A stretch of DNA of 62,042 nt from JBGRQB01 sp041725875 (GCA_041725875.1 JBGRQB010000007.1:1-62042), one strand, 5' to 3'; shown: positions 44,289 to 53,214, counted from the first letter of the stretch. The notes: generated from the sequence alone by a model not told the origin. Numbers and translations: made by a program.

Positions 44289-46289
44289 ATGAGTGTTGAA
44301 GAAATGAATAATTCCGTCGGGTTACCGGAAAATGCTTACAGGGAATTAACTCCCGGAGAGAAGTATAAACCGGTTATGTCACCTGATGAGCAGGTTCCCG
44401 AAACTAATATGTGGTCAATTGCTTTTGGTTTGCTTATGGCTGTTCTTTTTTCTGGTTCCGCTGCTTATTTGGGATTGAAAATAGGACAGGTTTTTGAAGC
44501 TGCAATTCCAATTGCAATTATAGCTGTGGGGGTTTCTTCCGTTGCAAAAAGAAGCAAAGCCCTTGGTGAAAATGTTATTATCCAGTCAATTGGATCTGCA
44601 TCCGGTTCAATTGTAGCGGGAGCAATTTTTACAATTCCTGCGTTATATATTCTTGGCTTGGAAGTACAATTCTTTCAGGTATTTTTTGCTTCACTTTTAG
44701 GTGGTTTTCTTGGAATCCTTTTTATGATTCCTTTCAGAAGATATTTTGTTGCTGAAATGCACGGAAAATTCCCTTTCCCTGAAGCAACAGCAATTACAGA
44801 AGTTTTGGTTGCCGGCGAAAAAGGTGGTAATCAGGCTAAAGTACTTGTAGCTGCCGGTTTAGTTGGTGGTATTTACGATTTCCTAATTGCTCAATTTGGT
44901 TTATGGAGCGAAGTATTTTCAACAAGAGTAATTCCAGTTGGTGAAAAGCTGGCCTCTGAAATGAAACTTGTTTTCAAAATGAATATCGGTGCTGCGGTTA
45001 TGGGACTGGGTTATATTGTCGGACTCAAATACGCTGCAATTATTGCTGCCGGTTCATTTGTTTCTTACTATTTGATAGTTCCTATATTTGCCTACCTTGG
45101 AGAATTTGTTACTTCACCTGTTGGTGCAAATGTAGATATGCTTATAAAAGATATGAGTGTTGAACAGATTTTCAGTAATTATGTTCGTCATATCGGTATT
45201 GGTGGTATTGCTATGGCCGGATTAATTGGTATTATCAAATCATCACCAATTATCAAAACTGCGGTTTCTCTTGGAGCCAAAGAGTTATTCGGTTCAAAAG
45301 GAGAAAATGGCAATAGAGAAAGAACCAACAAAGATTTGCCAATGAGCATAATTTTTGGCGGTATCATAGTTACTATGCTTGCTGTATTTGTATTCTTCCA
45401 GTTTGGTGTGGTAGATAATTTCTTACATGCAATTGTTGGTCTGCTTATAGTAATGATTATCGCATTCCTTTTCACAACCGTGGCTGCAACTGCAACTGCA
45501 ATTGTAGGTACAAATCCTGTTTCCGGTATGACTTTGATGACATTAATTCTTTCATCAATCGTACTTGTTTCAGTTGGATTATCCGGTTCAGCCGGAATGG
45601 TTTCTGCGTTAATTATTGGTGGTGTTGTTTGTACTGCATTATCAGTTGCAGGAGCATTTGTAACAGATCTTAAAGTTGGTTACTGGATAGGTTCATCACC
45701 TTACAAACAGGAAAAATGGAAGTTTGTCGGAGCTATTTTAGCTTCTGCAACTGTTGCCGGTGTGATGTTTATTCTAAATGAAACATTTGGTTTTGTTGGC
45801 GAAGATGCATTGGCTGCACCTCAGGCAAATGCCATGGCAGCTGTTATTCAGCCGTTAATGTCAAATCAGCCTGCACCTTGGATGTTATATCTTGCAGGTG
45901 CTTTTATGGCGTTAATCTTAACTATGATTGATGTTCCTGCTCTTGCATTTGCACTTGGTATGTATTTACCGCTTGAACTGAATACCCCTATTCTTGCCGG
46001 TGGTATTATTGCATGGTTTGTTTCTACAAGAAGCAAAGATGAAGATTTAAACAAAGCAAGAAAAGAAAGAGGTACATTAATAGCATCCGGATTTATTGCC
46101 GGTGGTGCTTTATTTGGTGTGTTCTCAGCTGTAATCAGATTTGTTCAGACTCAACTTGGTTGGGAAAGCTGGGCAATTGAACATTGGGCAAAATCGAGTG
46201 GCGGAGAGCTTCTCGGACTGGTAATGTTCTCACTTATTTGCGGTTATATGATTTGGGATTCCAAACGAGCTAAAAAAGAAGATATCTAG
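44289..46289 (+). CDS. OPT-family oligopeptide transporter
   Basis: This 666-residue polytopic membrane protein has about 16 hydrophobic helices. OPT-family patterns include SAAYLGLKIGQVFEAAIPIA, KFPFPEATAITEVLVAGEKG and the late ALGMYLPLELNTPILAGGII. OPT proteins import small peptides or metal chelates, probably driven by protons. It starts 11 bases after the S8 peptidase stop with ribosome site AAGGAG. The pair probably forms one peptide-use operon, ended by the terminator at 46298. Confidence 0.93.
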   Translation: MSVEEMNNSVGLPENAYRELTPGEKYKPVMSPDEQVPETNMWSIAFGLLMAVLFSGSAAYLGLKIGQVFEAAIPIAIIAVGVSSVAKRSKALGENVIIQSIGSASGSIVAGAIFTIPALYILGLEVQFFQVFFASLLGGFLGILFMIPFRRYFVAEMHGKFPFPEATAITEVLVAGEKGGNQAKVLVAAGLVGGIYDFLIAQFGLWSEVFSTRVIPVGEKLASEMKLVFKMNIGAAVMGLGYIVGLKYAAIIAAGSFVSYYLIVPIFAYLGEFVTSPVGANVDMLIKDMSVEQIFSNYVRHIGIGGIAMAGLIGIIKSSPIIKTAVSLGAKELFGSKGENGNRERTNKDLPMSIIFGGIIVTMLAVFVFFQFGVVDNFLHAIVGLLIVMIIAFLFTTVAATATAIVGTNPVSGMTLMTLILSSIVLVSVGLSGSAGMVSALIIGGVVCTALSVAGAFVTDLKVGYWIGSSPYKQEKWKFVGAILASATVAGVMFILNETFGFVGEDALAAPQANAMAAVIQPLMSNQPAPWMLYLAGAFMALILTMIDVPALAFALGMYLPLELNTPILAGGIIAWFVSTRSKDEDLNKARKERGTLIASGFIAGGALFGVFSAVIRFVQTQLGWESWAIEHWAKSSGGELLGLVMFSLICGYMIWDSKRAKKEDI

Positions 46290-46297
46290 TTTAATAT

Positions 46298-46326
46298 AAA
46301 GTCCGGTTTTTACCGGACTTTTTTTT
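46298..46326 (+). terminator. Intrinsic terminator after the OPT gene
   Basis: AAAGTCCGG and CCGGACTTT form a 9-bp stem with a 6-base loop, followed by a run of T. It starts 9 bases after the stop. It closes the peptidase-transporter unit. Confidence 0.95.
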
Positions 46327-46420
46327 GTCATATTCGTGGTTGCATTGATATTATTTATGTTTAGTAATATTTAAGATGGAATAATTAATGTAAAAGTTAA
46401 TTGCTTATCAAATAACAAAT

Positions 46421-46461
46421 GTGTAATTTTACACAATGACAGACTGACCCAAATAAGTCTG
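46421..46461. promoter_or_regulatory. Two operator-like inverted repeats
   Basis: GTGTAATTTTACAC (46421-46434) is a near-palindrome with 6-bp arms around TT. CAGACT (46440-46445) and AGTCTG (46456-46461) form a second inverted repeat with a 10-base spacer. Both lie 35-75 bases before the start at 46497, in the 206-base gap after the terminator. This is a plausible binding region for a regulator of the unknown-kinase-regulator unit. No promoter consensus was placed. Confidence 0.4.
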
Positions 46462-46496
46462 ACAGTTTGATATTAAATTACAAAAATGAGGTAAAT

Positions 46497-47066
46497 ATGA
46501 GTAAGAATTTTATATCAATTAAGGGAACCAAAGAGTTTTTTGAGTTTAACATAGCTGATGGCTACACGCTTGAATTAAAAAGTACTACAAGAGAGTTTTT
46601 TGAAGATCCGGTAAAAGGCAAATATCCAATGGGTACTTTTAATTTTATTGTAAGAGAAAAATTACCAATTGAAGTTGGAACAAATAAAATTACCTTCGAT
46701 GCCGGTCCTGAACACAAATACATTAAGATTGTTTTGAATATTAAAAATCCGTTTGGGAAAGTTGTTAAAGCACAGTTTGATAATTCCCTTGAATTACATA
46801 ATACTGTAAATGATAAACAAATCACTATTCCTAATGTTGGAACTGATGTAGATAACTTAAGTGTTACTAGATTCCAATTCCACGAAGAAAGAAAACTTCT
46901 TGTTGATGCTTCATTAAATGGAACAATTTGTGATTTAAGTGATTTTTACAGTTTTCCTAAAAGATTAATTGAAGTTAATAAAATTTTAACCGAAGATTGG
47001 GTTGTAGTTGAAGATCCTGAGGTTGATACTAGAATTAATTACGAAGAGGAAGATGATACTCCATAG
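46497..47066 (+). CDS. Unknown soluble protein upstream of a sensor kinase
   Basis: This 189-residue protein has no signal peptide or membrane segment. The pattern is beta-rich (FEFNIADGYTLELKSTTREF, then IKIVLNIKNPFGKVVKAQF) with an acidic tail. The start at ATG 46497 is chosen because GAGG lies 5 bases upstream; an in-frame TTG at 46467 is rejected. The end overlaps the kinase gene by 14 bases, so joint expression is expected. The family is not recognised. Confidence 0.6.
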   Translation: MSKNFISIKGTKEFFEFNIADGYTLELKSTTREFFEDPVKGKYPMGTFNFIVREKLPIEVGTNKITFDAGPEHKYIKIVLNIKNPFGKVVKAQFDNSLELHNTVNDKQITIPNVGTDVDNLSVTRFQFHEERKLLVDASLNGTICDLSDFYSFPKRLIEVNKILTEDWVVVEDPEVDTRINYEEEDDTP

Positions 47067-48906
47067 AGGTTTAATAGTAATTTTAATAGTATTTAATATC
47101 AGCTATATTTTTTCTCAGACGGAATTGCAAATTAAAGAAGTTGATTCACTTAATTCTTATGCCTTTTCTATTAGAAGAAAGAATCCGTCTGAAACACTAA
47201 AAAAAGCACGCGAAGCAATTAGTTTAGCGAAAAAAATTAGTTATGATAATGGAGTTTTTTTAGCCCAAAGAAATGTTTCTTTGGGTTTTTATTATGTTGG
47301 AAGACTTGATAGTGCTATTATTCATGAAGTTAATGCATTAAAGAATTTTGAAAAATCTAATGATAAACTTAATACTGCGGGGTCTTACAACAGACTTGGT
47401 TTGTATTACAGAAAAAATGATGATACTCCGAAAGCAATAGAATATTATGATAAAGCCTTAAAGACATTTACAGAACTTTCTGATTCAACTAATATTGGTA
47501 AAGTATTAAACAATTTAGCTGTTATTTATTCTTTAAGTAATAATTATGACAAAGCACTAAAGTTTTATAAACGAAGTTTAAAATTAAAGAAAAAAAGAAG
47601 AGATCGATTAGGTGTTTCAAAAGTTTATAACAATATGGGCGGAATATATTTTTCGCGTGAAGATTACAGTTTGGCGCTTAACAGTTTTGATGAAAGCTTA
47701 AAATTAAAAAAAGAATTAAAAGACACGATTGGGATTATCAAAACTTACGAAAATATTGGTGCGGTTCATAAAGCAAAGAACAATTATGATGAAGCAATAA
47801 GAAATTATAAGCTTTCACTAAGTTTTATTGATAAAATTAATAATAATAGATTAAAAACACCGATCTACAGAAACCTTTCTTCTGTTTATCAGAAAAAAGG
47901 AGATTATTTCAACACATTTGAATATTTCCATCTTCACACAATTTTGAAAGATAGTCTCTATTCTTTGGCAAAGGATAAACAAATTGCCAAGATACGTGAA
48001 GAGTATGAAACTGAAAAGAAAGACCAGACAATTTCCAAACAACAGCTTGAAATTGAAAAAAGTGAAACAGAGAAGCTGTTACTTATTTCGTTGGTTGTGT
48101 TTGTTACAATTATACTTCTTTTAATTATTGCCGGTTATTTCCAGAAGAAGAAAGCAAACAAAATACTTAATATTCAAAAAGATAATATCAGCAGAATAAA
48201 TTCTGAACTTGAATCTGTTAATAAAACCAAAGACAAACTGTTTTCAATAATTGCTCACGATATAAGATCTCCTATTATTTCTTTGCAGAATATGACAGAA
48301 TTAATGGATTTTTACATTCAGGAAAATGAAACAGAGCAGTTTTTCAAAACTGTTCCGCAGGTTAACAATGCTGCAAAACAACTTAACCTGATGATGGAAA
48401 ATCTCTTTAACTGGAGCGTTTCGCAGAGGAAAAATATCCCGGTTAATAAATCACAGTTTGAAATTGGCGGATTGATAGAGAGTTGTATCGATGTTCAGCA
48501 GATGTCTGCCGGAATGAAACAAATTGCAATTGAAAAGAATGATTTTGCTGAATGTGAAATTTCCGCTGATCTTAATATGATGCGATCCGTTTTTAACAAT
48601 CTTATAAGCAACGCAATTAAGTTTACTCCGCATAACGGAATAATAAAAATAGAGTTGCAAATGGTTGAAAACAATGTTAATATCATAATCAGTGATACCG
48701 GAATAGGAATTGACCAGGAAAAAATAGGGAGTATCTTTAATCTTGATGAAAATAAAATCAGAAAAGGTACTGACGGTGAAAAAGGTGCCGGACTCGGACT
48801 TGTAATGTGCAAAGAATTTATTGAAAGAAATGACGGTAAAATTTCCGTTACAAGTGTAAAAGATGAAGGAACAAAATTTTTAATAGAATTACCTGTAATT
48901 GAATAA
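47053..48906 (+). CDS. TPR-containing membrane sensor histidine kinase
   Basis: This 617-residue kinase has a signal peptide (residues 1-22), about five TPR repeats in the periplasmic part (about 95-270), a coiled coil, one membrane helix (about 335-355), a DHp domain with His402 (IIAHDIRSPIISLQN) and an ATPase domain (SNAIKFTPHNG, ISDTGIGIDQEK, GAGLGLVMCKE). The start ATG 47053 lies inside the end of the previous gene and has purine-rich sequence (AAGAGGA) upstream. It is the typical layout of Bacteroidota-type TPR kinases. The partner regulator follows at 48925. Confidence 0.9.
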   Translation: MILHRGLIVILIVFNISYIFSQTELQIKEVDSLNSYAFSIRRKNPSETLKKAREAISLAKKISYDNGVFLAQRNVSLGFYYVGRLDSAIIHEVNALKNFEKSNDKLNTAGSYNRLGLYYRKNDDTPKAIEYYDKALKTFTELSDSTNIGKVLNNLAVIYSLSNNYDKALKFYKRSLKLKKKRRDRLGVSKVYNNMGGIYFSREDYSLALNSFDESLKLKKELKDTIGIIKTYENIGAVHKAKNNYDEAIRNYKLSLSFIDKINNNRLKTPIYRNLSSVYQKKGDYFNTFEYFHLHTILKDSLYSLAKDKQIAKIREEYETEKKDQTISKQQLEIEKSETEKLLLISLVVFVTIILLLIIAGYFQKKKANKILNIQKDNISRINSELESVNKTKDKLFSIIAHDIRSPIISLQNMTELMDFYIQENETEQFFKTVPQVNNAAKQLNLMMENLFNWSVSQRKNIPVNKSQFEIGGLIESCIDVQQMSAGMKQIAIEKNDFAECEISADLNMMRSVFNNLISNAIKFTPHNGIIKIELQMVENNVNIIISDTGIGIDQEKIGSIFNLDENKIRKGTDGEKGAGLGLVMCKEFIERNDGKISVTSVKDEGTKFLIELPVIE

Positions 48907-48924
48907 AACAAGAAGAGAACAGAA

Positions 48925-49674
48925 ATGGCCAAAGTAGATATTTTAATTGTTGAAGATGATCCTTTTTTTGCAAAGAAACTGCAAAAAGATTTGTCTGAAT
49001 TAGGCTATTCTGTTCTTGGCATTGCGGATAACGGAAAAGATGCAATGGCAATGTTTTATTCAAAAGATCCCGATCTTCTTGTTATGGACATCCACATAAA
49101 AGGGGAAACCGACGGAATTGGAATTGCTAAACTTATCCATAATGATCAGGTAAACAGAAAACCAATTATATTTCTAACTTCCGACAGTACTTCCGATACA
49201 TTTGAAGAAGCAAAACTTTTGCAGCCTTTTGCCTATATGCAAAAACCTGTTGATAAATTTACACTCCAGCACCAGATCGAACTTGCAATTCATTATGCAA
49301 ACAAAGATCCTGAAAAAACAATGAAAGAACAATTCTCTTCAGGAGTTTTTCAAAAAGATTTTTTCTATATCAAAAAAAATAAAAGAATAGTAAAAGTTTA
49401 TTATAAAGATATTCTATACGCACAGGTAGAATCAAATTACACAACTCTTCATACCGCAGATGAAAACTTTACAATAATCAGCTCGCTTAAAGATTTAACT
49501 AACAAGTTGCCTGCCTCCGATTTTATGCGAATTCATAAAAATTACATTGTTAATTTACTTGCTGTTAATGAATTTGACTTCGAAGAATTTTTGGCTCACA
49601 TTAATAATTTATCTTTACCAATAGGCAAAAAATTTAAAACTAAAATTACTCAATCCCTTCATATCATCAGATAA
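48925..49674 (+). CDS. LytTR-type response regulator
   Basis: This 249-residue protein has a receiver domain (residues 3-120; EDD at 10-12, Asp55 in LVMDIHIKGE, Lys near 107 in YMQKPVDK) and a LytTR DNA-binding domain (about 140-247: FYIKKNKRIVKVYYKDILYA, ESNYTTLHTADE, FMRIHKNYIVNL). It is 18 bases downstream of the TPR kinase and is its likely partner. Targets are unknown; LytTR sites were not searched for. Confidence 0.92.
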   Translation: MAKVDILIVEDDPFFAKKLQKDLSELGYSVLGIADNGKDAMAMFYSKDPDLLVMDIHIKGETDGIGIAKLIHNDQVNRKPIIFLTSDSTSDTFEEAKLLQPFAYMQKPVDKFTLQHQIELAIHYANKDPEKTMKEQFSSGVFQKDFFYIKKNKRIVKVYYKDILYAQVESNYTTLHTADENFTIISSLKDLTNKLPASDFMRIHKNYIVNLLAVNEFDFEEFLAHINNLSLPIGKKFKTKITQSLHIIR

Positions 49675-49783
49675 AGATAATTTAACGAAAATTCATCAGG
49701 CAAATTGATACCTTTGTCATCAATTTTTGACCCCTTTTCATGAATTCCCAAAATTCCTTTTAATTGAAAACTATATTCTTGTC

Positions 49784-49812
49784 AGGTAAACTAAAACTTT
49801 ACCTCTTTTTTT
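49784..49812 (+). terminator. Terminator-like hairpin before the collar-domain gene
   Basis: AGGTAAA (49784-49790) and TTTACCT (49798-49804) pair around a 7-base loop, followed by C and seven T. It lies 110 bases after the regulator gene but only 22 bases before the next start codon, so it may be either the end of the kinase-regulator unit or an attenuator in the leader of the next gene. TACCTTTG at 49709-49716 fits a Bacteroidota-type -7 element, which would put the hairpin in a transcribed leader. Confidence 0.6.
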
Positions 49813-49834
49813 GAGATTGGAAAGGCAGGACATA

Positions 49835-50275
49835 ATGACAAACGATAATAAATCAATATCAGATAAATTTTTTGAACTTGGAACACCGGTTGGCGGACTT
49901 CTCCTTTATCCCGGAGAAATTTATGACAGCATCGATGAATTGAACAAAAGAGTGCTAAAAGATAAATTTAAATTAGGCGGCTGGCTGGAAGCAAACGGAC
50001 AAGCTGTTAATAAAAATGATTATCCTGAATTGTATGAAGCCCTGGGGGAAACATATAATACCGGCTACGAAGATCAGGACTTTTTCAGACTCCCTGATAT
50101 GCGCGGATTATTAGCATTAAAAAATGCGGAGAATCAAATACTCTCCGATGATTCAGAGTCAGAGGAGAGTACTTTTGGTTTTTCAGATAAAAAAACTGCT
50201 GTAAAAGAATTCCCGACTGATGCAGTGCTTTATTACCTGATAAAAGCAGTAAGCTATAAACCGGAAAAAGTGTAG
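49835..50275 (+). CDS. Orphan phage tail-collar-domain protein
   Basis: This 146-residue protein contains the tail-collar pattern GGWLEANGQAVNKNDYPELYEALGETYNTG ... FRLPDMRGLLALK, found in phage tail-fibre collars and in microcystin-dependent-type proteins. No other phage gene is nearby. There is no signal peptide. The ATG at 49835 follows an AGGCAGGA ribosome site; an upstream TTG at 49811 is rejected as it lies in the hairpin tail. The function is unknown; a domesticated domain is likely. Confidence 0.75.
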   Translation: MTNDNKSISDKFFELGTPVGGLLLYPGEIYDSIDELNKRVLKDKFKLGGWLEANGQAVNKNDYPELYEALGETYNTGYEDQDFFRLPDMRGLLALKNAENQILSDDSESEESTFGFSDKKTAVKEFPTDAVLYYLIKAVSYKPEKV

Positions 50276-50304
50276 GCCTAGCATAAATTCCGGTTTATTT
50301 TTCT
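50258..50304 (+). terminator. Terminator spanning the collar gene stop
   Basis: AAACCGGAA (50258-50266) pairs with TTCCGGTTT (50288-50296), a perfect 9-bp stem. The 21-base loop contains the stop codon and the small palindrome TAGGCCTA. An ATTTTT tail follows. Confidence 0.7.
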
Positions 50305-50340
50305 TTTATACCCTTCATCAAAACTATTGTTATTTATAGT

Positions 50341-50348
50341 TATATTTG
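50341..50348 (+). promoter_or_regulatory. Possible -7 element (TATATTTG)
   Basis: TATATTTG matches TAnnTTTG and lies 26 bases before the ATG of the DM9-like gene. It is after the preceding terminator. No well-placed -33 TTG is seen; low confidence. Confidence 0.25.
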
Positions 50349-50373
50349 CACCTTGAAATCATCAGGAGGCAAA

Positions 50374-50985
50374 ATGACCAAACCACAAAATCTTACTTTT
50401 TTGATCATATTTATAATTTTGTTTATTCCATCTGCTTTTGCACAGGGAAGATACAGCGAAGCCAAAAATAATTATGTTGGTGAATCAGCTCTTAGATGGA
50501 TAAATCCTGTTCGCGGAATTCCGGATGGAGTTGTTGTTGGAGATATGCGAAATGGCAAACCTATTTTTGTTGCCCGCGGTTTTTACAAAGGACGATATTA
50601 TCCCGGAAGAACAACAAAAAATATGATGGCTTGTATTATCGGATACAAAGGAAGGGAAGTCAGAGTGGTTGATTTTCAAATTTTGGCGTTTGTTTCGGGA
50701 AAAGGTGAATATGAAACTGTTTCTGATAAAGTTGAACGTAAAATGTTAGGAAAAATCTACGAAATTTCTGATGTGTTAAAGACAGATAAATATATGATTT
50801 TTCTAAGTGCCGAAATGCTAAAAACCATAAAACCAAAATTTATTGAATTAAGAAAACTTGCAATTCAGAAAAAAGATAAGCTTCTGGCCAGAAAGATTGA
50901 CAAGATTGTTGACGGACTTAAAGGAGCATTTGTTAAATTGGAAGATGTAAAAAAAGATGTTCACAGATTAGAAAAAATGTTTTGA
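50374..50985 (+). CDS. Secreted DM9-like (DUF3421) domain protein
   Basis: This 203-residue protein has a signal peptide (residues 1-23, ending SAFAQG). Residues about 38-105 read LRWINPVRGIPDGVVVGDM, KPIFVARGFYKGRYYPGR, then IIGYKGREVRVVDFQIL. This fits the DM9/DUF3421 pattern (W...G.iP..vv.g...g..iyV.R....g...PGk....yi.ygG.E....d.qvL). DM9 domains are best known from animal lectin-like proteins. The C-terminal 90 residues are helical and charged, possibly a coiled coil. The start at 50374 is set by AGGAGG 4 bases upstream. Confidence 0.65.
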   Translation: MTKPQNLTFLIIFIILFIPSAFAQGRYSEAKNNYVGESALRWINPVRGIPDGVVVGDMRNGKPIFVARGFYKGRYYPGRTTKNMMACIIGYKGREVRVVDFQILAFVSGKGEYETVSDKVERKMLGKIYEISDVLKTDKYMIFLSAEMLKTIKPKFIELRKLAIQKKDKLLARKIDKIVDGLKGAFVKLEDVKKDVHRLEKMF

Positions 50986-51072
50986 TTTGTTTTTTTGAGA
51001 GCTAAAACATTTATTAAAGAAAATAAAAATTGCTTAAATTTTATCGATTAATCTGACAAATATAGAGGAAAT

Positions 51073-52215
51073 ATGACACCGCAGGAATCCAGAAAACTAT
51101 ATCCTTATCTCGATACAGGAATGATTTATATGAACCACGCAGCCTGCAGCCCCCTCTCCACTCCGGTTGTAGAGCAGCTAAACAAATATATTCACCAGCG
51201 CAGTGTAACTCACGTAGAAAACTTTTTCGATTTTCTGCCTGTTTTTGAACTTGCGGGTAAAAGACTTGCAAATCTGATAAATGCAGAGCCTGAGAGAATT
51301 GCCTGGCGCGATAATGTAACTTCAGGATTGAACCTACTTGCTCAGTCACTCGATCTGAAAAAAGGTGACAGAATAATAATAAACGACCTCGAATTTCCGG
51401 CTAATGTTTATCCTTTTCTTAATTTGCAGTCAAAAGGTGTAATTGTAGATATAGTGAAATCTGTTGACGGAAAAGTTGATCTGGAGGAAATTGAAGCTTG
51501 TATCAGACCAGAAACAAAACTTCTTTCAATAAGTCAGGTGCAATTTCTTTCCGGTTACAGAGCCAATCTTAAAAAAATTGGGGAACTCTGCAAAGCCAAT
51601 GATATAATATTTTGTGTAGATGCCATTCAGGGAGCCGGTGCTGTCAGAATTGATGTTAAAGATGCACAAATCGATTTTCTTGCCGGTGGTACTCAAAAAT
51701 GGCTTATGGGAATGCAGGGAGTCGGGTATTTATATATCACAAAGGAATTACAGGAAAAAATTGAACCTGCATTTGTTGGCTGGACTTCAGTTAATGATGC
51801 CTGGAATTTGTTGGATTACAATCTGGATCTGAAAGATGATGCAAGCAGATTCCAGATTGGGACTTTGTCTAACTCAGGATTGGCAGCAGTTGAAGCTTCA
51901 CTTGCTTTAATGGAAGAGATTGGACACGATACAATTGAAGAAACCGTAATTGAAAATGCTTTATTCACTGCAAATAAACTTGAAGAATATGGTTTTTCAC
52001 CATTGCTAAAAAATATCTCAAAAGAAAATCTGGCAGGTATTGTTACAGTTAAAATAGATAATGCCAAAGAAATTTTTGACGAACTTATGAAGAAAAAGAT
52101 AGTTCTTTCTGAAAGAGAAGGAATGATTCGTTTTTCTCCTCATTTCTATAACACAAAAGATGAAATTGAAGGAGTTGTAAAGATATTAAGCGGACTTCAA
52201 AATAAATTCAAATGA
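51073..52215 (+). CDS. Class V aminotransferase (cysteine-desulfurase-like fold)
   Basis: This PLP enzyme has 380 residues. The N-terminal part has MIYMNHAACSPLSTPVVEQL, then DNVTSGLNLLAQSLDLKKGD. The PLP Asp is in IIFCVDAIQGAGAV and the PLP Lys209 in GGTQKWLMGMQGVGYLYI. The catalytic Cys loop of NifS/SufS desulfurases is not recognised, so it may act as another member (isopenicillin-N epimerase-like or selenocysteine-lyase-like). Substrate unknown. The 3' end overlaps the convergent exchanger gene by 30 bases. Confidence 0.88.
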   Translation: MTPQESRKLYPYLDTGMIYMNHAACSPLSTPVVEQLNKYIHQRSVTHVENFFDFLPVFELAGKRLANLINAEPERIAWRDNVTSGLNLLAQSLDLKKGDRIIINDLEFPANVYPFLNLQSKGVIVDIVKSVDGKVDLEEIEACIRPETKLLSISQVQFLSGYRANLKKIGELCKANDIIFCVDAIQGAGAVRIDVKDAQIDFLAGGTQKWLMGMQGVGYLYITKELQEKIEPAFVGWTSVNDAWNLLDYNLDLKDDASRFQIGTLSNSGLAAVEASLALMEEIGHDTIEETVIENALFTANKLEEYGFSPLLKNISKENLAGIVTVKIDNAKEIFDELMKKKIVLSEREGMIRFSPHFYNTKDEIEGVVKILSGLQNKFK

Positions 52216-53118
52216 CCATCTGAAAAGAGCAATAGCAATTAATACAATTCCTTCCAATCGGGTTAATTTCCAGCCCGTGCGGAGGAGTATTATAGTAATC
52301 ATTAATGTTAATGGCAATAATGAAAGTCCCCAAAATTCCATTTCCTGTATCTGCAGGGGATGAAATATTGAAGCTACGCCTAAAACCCCGAGCATATTAA
52401 AAAGATCACTCCCGATAAGGTTTCCGGCTGAAATTCCATGTTTTCCTTTTATCACTGCCACAAGTGAGGTTGCCAGTTCGGGAGCAGAAGTTCCAGCTGC
52501 AACAATTGTTAATCCAATAAACCAGTCTGATAAACCATAATGACGGGCAACATCTGAAGCTGATTCAACAAAAAACTTGGCACTTCCTACTATTGTAAGT
52601 ACTCCTCCGATTAGTATAAAAGGATCGTACCATTTAAATTTTCCTTCAGGAAGATCCTCTTCAAGCGGTTCTCTGCTCATAAAGAGTTTTATCATATAAC
52701 CACTTAAAACGCAGAGGAGAATTATTCCTTCGTAAAGTTCAAGAGTTCCATCAAAAAAGAATAAGAAGAGAAGAAGTCCGGCACCTAAAAGCAGACTGCC
52801 GTCACGATAAACTATTTTTTTATCAGTCTTAATAGTTGTAAATAAAACCACCAGACCTAAAATTATTCCCAGATTAAAAATATTTGAACCAACAATATTA
52901 CCCACGGAAATTGCATTTTCTCCATTCATAGCAGCAACTACGGTAACTGCAAACTCCGGTGCAGAAGTGGCAATGGCTACCACTGTAAGCCCAATCACAA
53001 GTTCTGAAAGTCCCATCCGTTTTGCAATTTTGGAAGCTGACTCAACAACTAGCACAGCTCCGCCCCAAAGACCGAAGATACAAGCCACAATAATCAAGAA
53101 ATGAATTCCGAGGTGCAT
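52186..53118 (-). CDS. CaCA-family Na+/Ca2+ exchanger (YrbG-like)
   Basis: This 310-residue membrane protein has about ten helices and two inverted alpha repeats: GLTVVAIATSAPEFAVTVVA with GNIVGSNIFNLG in the first half, and GLTIVAAGTSAPELATSLVA with GNLIGSDLFNM in the second. These acidic Glu and Ser/Thr residues bind cations. It should exchange Ca2+ for Na+ or H+ across the inner membrane. GAAGGGA precedes the start. Confidence 0.94.
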   Translation of the reverse strand: MHLGIHFLIIVACIFGLWGGAVLVVESASKIAKRMGLSELVIGLTVVAIATSAPEFAVTVVAAMNGENAISVGNIVGSNIFNLGIILGLVVLFTTIKTDKKIVYRDGSLLLGAGLLLFLFFFDGTLELYEGIILLCVLSGYMIKLFMSREPLEEDLPEGKFKWYDPFILIGGVLTIVGSAKFFVESASDVARHYGLSDWFIGLTIVAAGTSAPELATSLVAVIKGKHGISAGNLIGSDLFNMLGVLGVASIFHPLQIQEMEFWGLSLLPLTLMITIILLRTGWKLTRLEGIVLIAIALFRWSFEFILKSA

Positions 53119-53161
53119 TTTGTTCCCTTCAACAATAGAAAATAAGAAAGTTTAAAAATAA

Positions 53162-53192
53162 AAAAGCAGAGTGATAAAAACACCCTGCTTTT
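53162..53192 (-). terminator. Terminator of the small minus-strand gene
   Basis: Read on the minus strand, AAAAGCAG pairs with CTGCTTTT. Next to it, GTG pairs with CAC after one mismatch; the loop is A/T-rich. A T-rich tail follows. It lies 23 bases after the stop of the 53215-53427 gene. Confidence 0.75.
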
Positions 53193-53214
53193 GTAAAAAT
53201 ATTCTAAAAATTAA

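Noticed and set aside
52186..52215. Overlap of convergent genes as a sign of a wrong gene end
   Set aside because: Both frames have full domain support up to their ends. A 30-base tail-to-tail overlap is acceptable.
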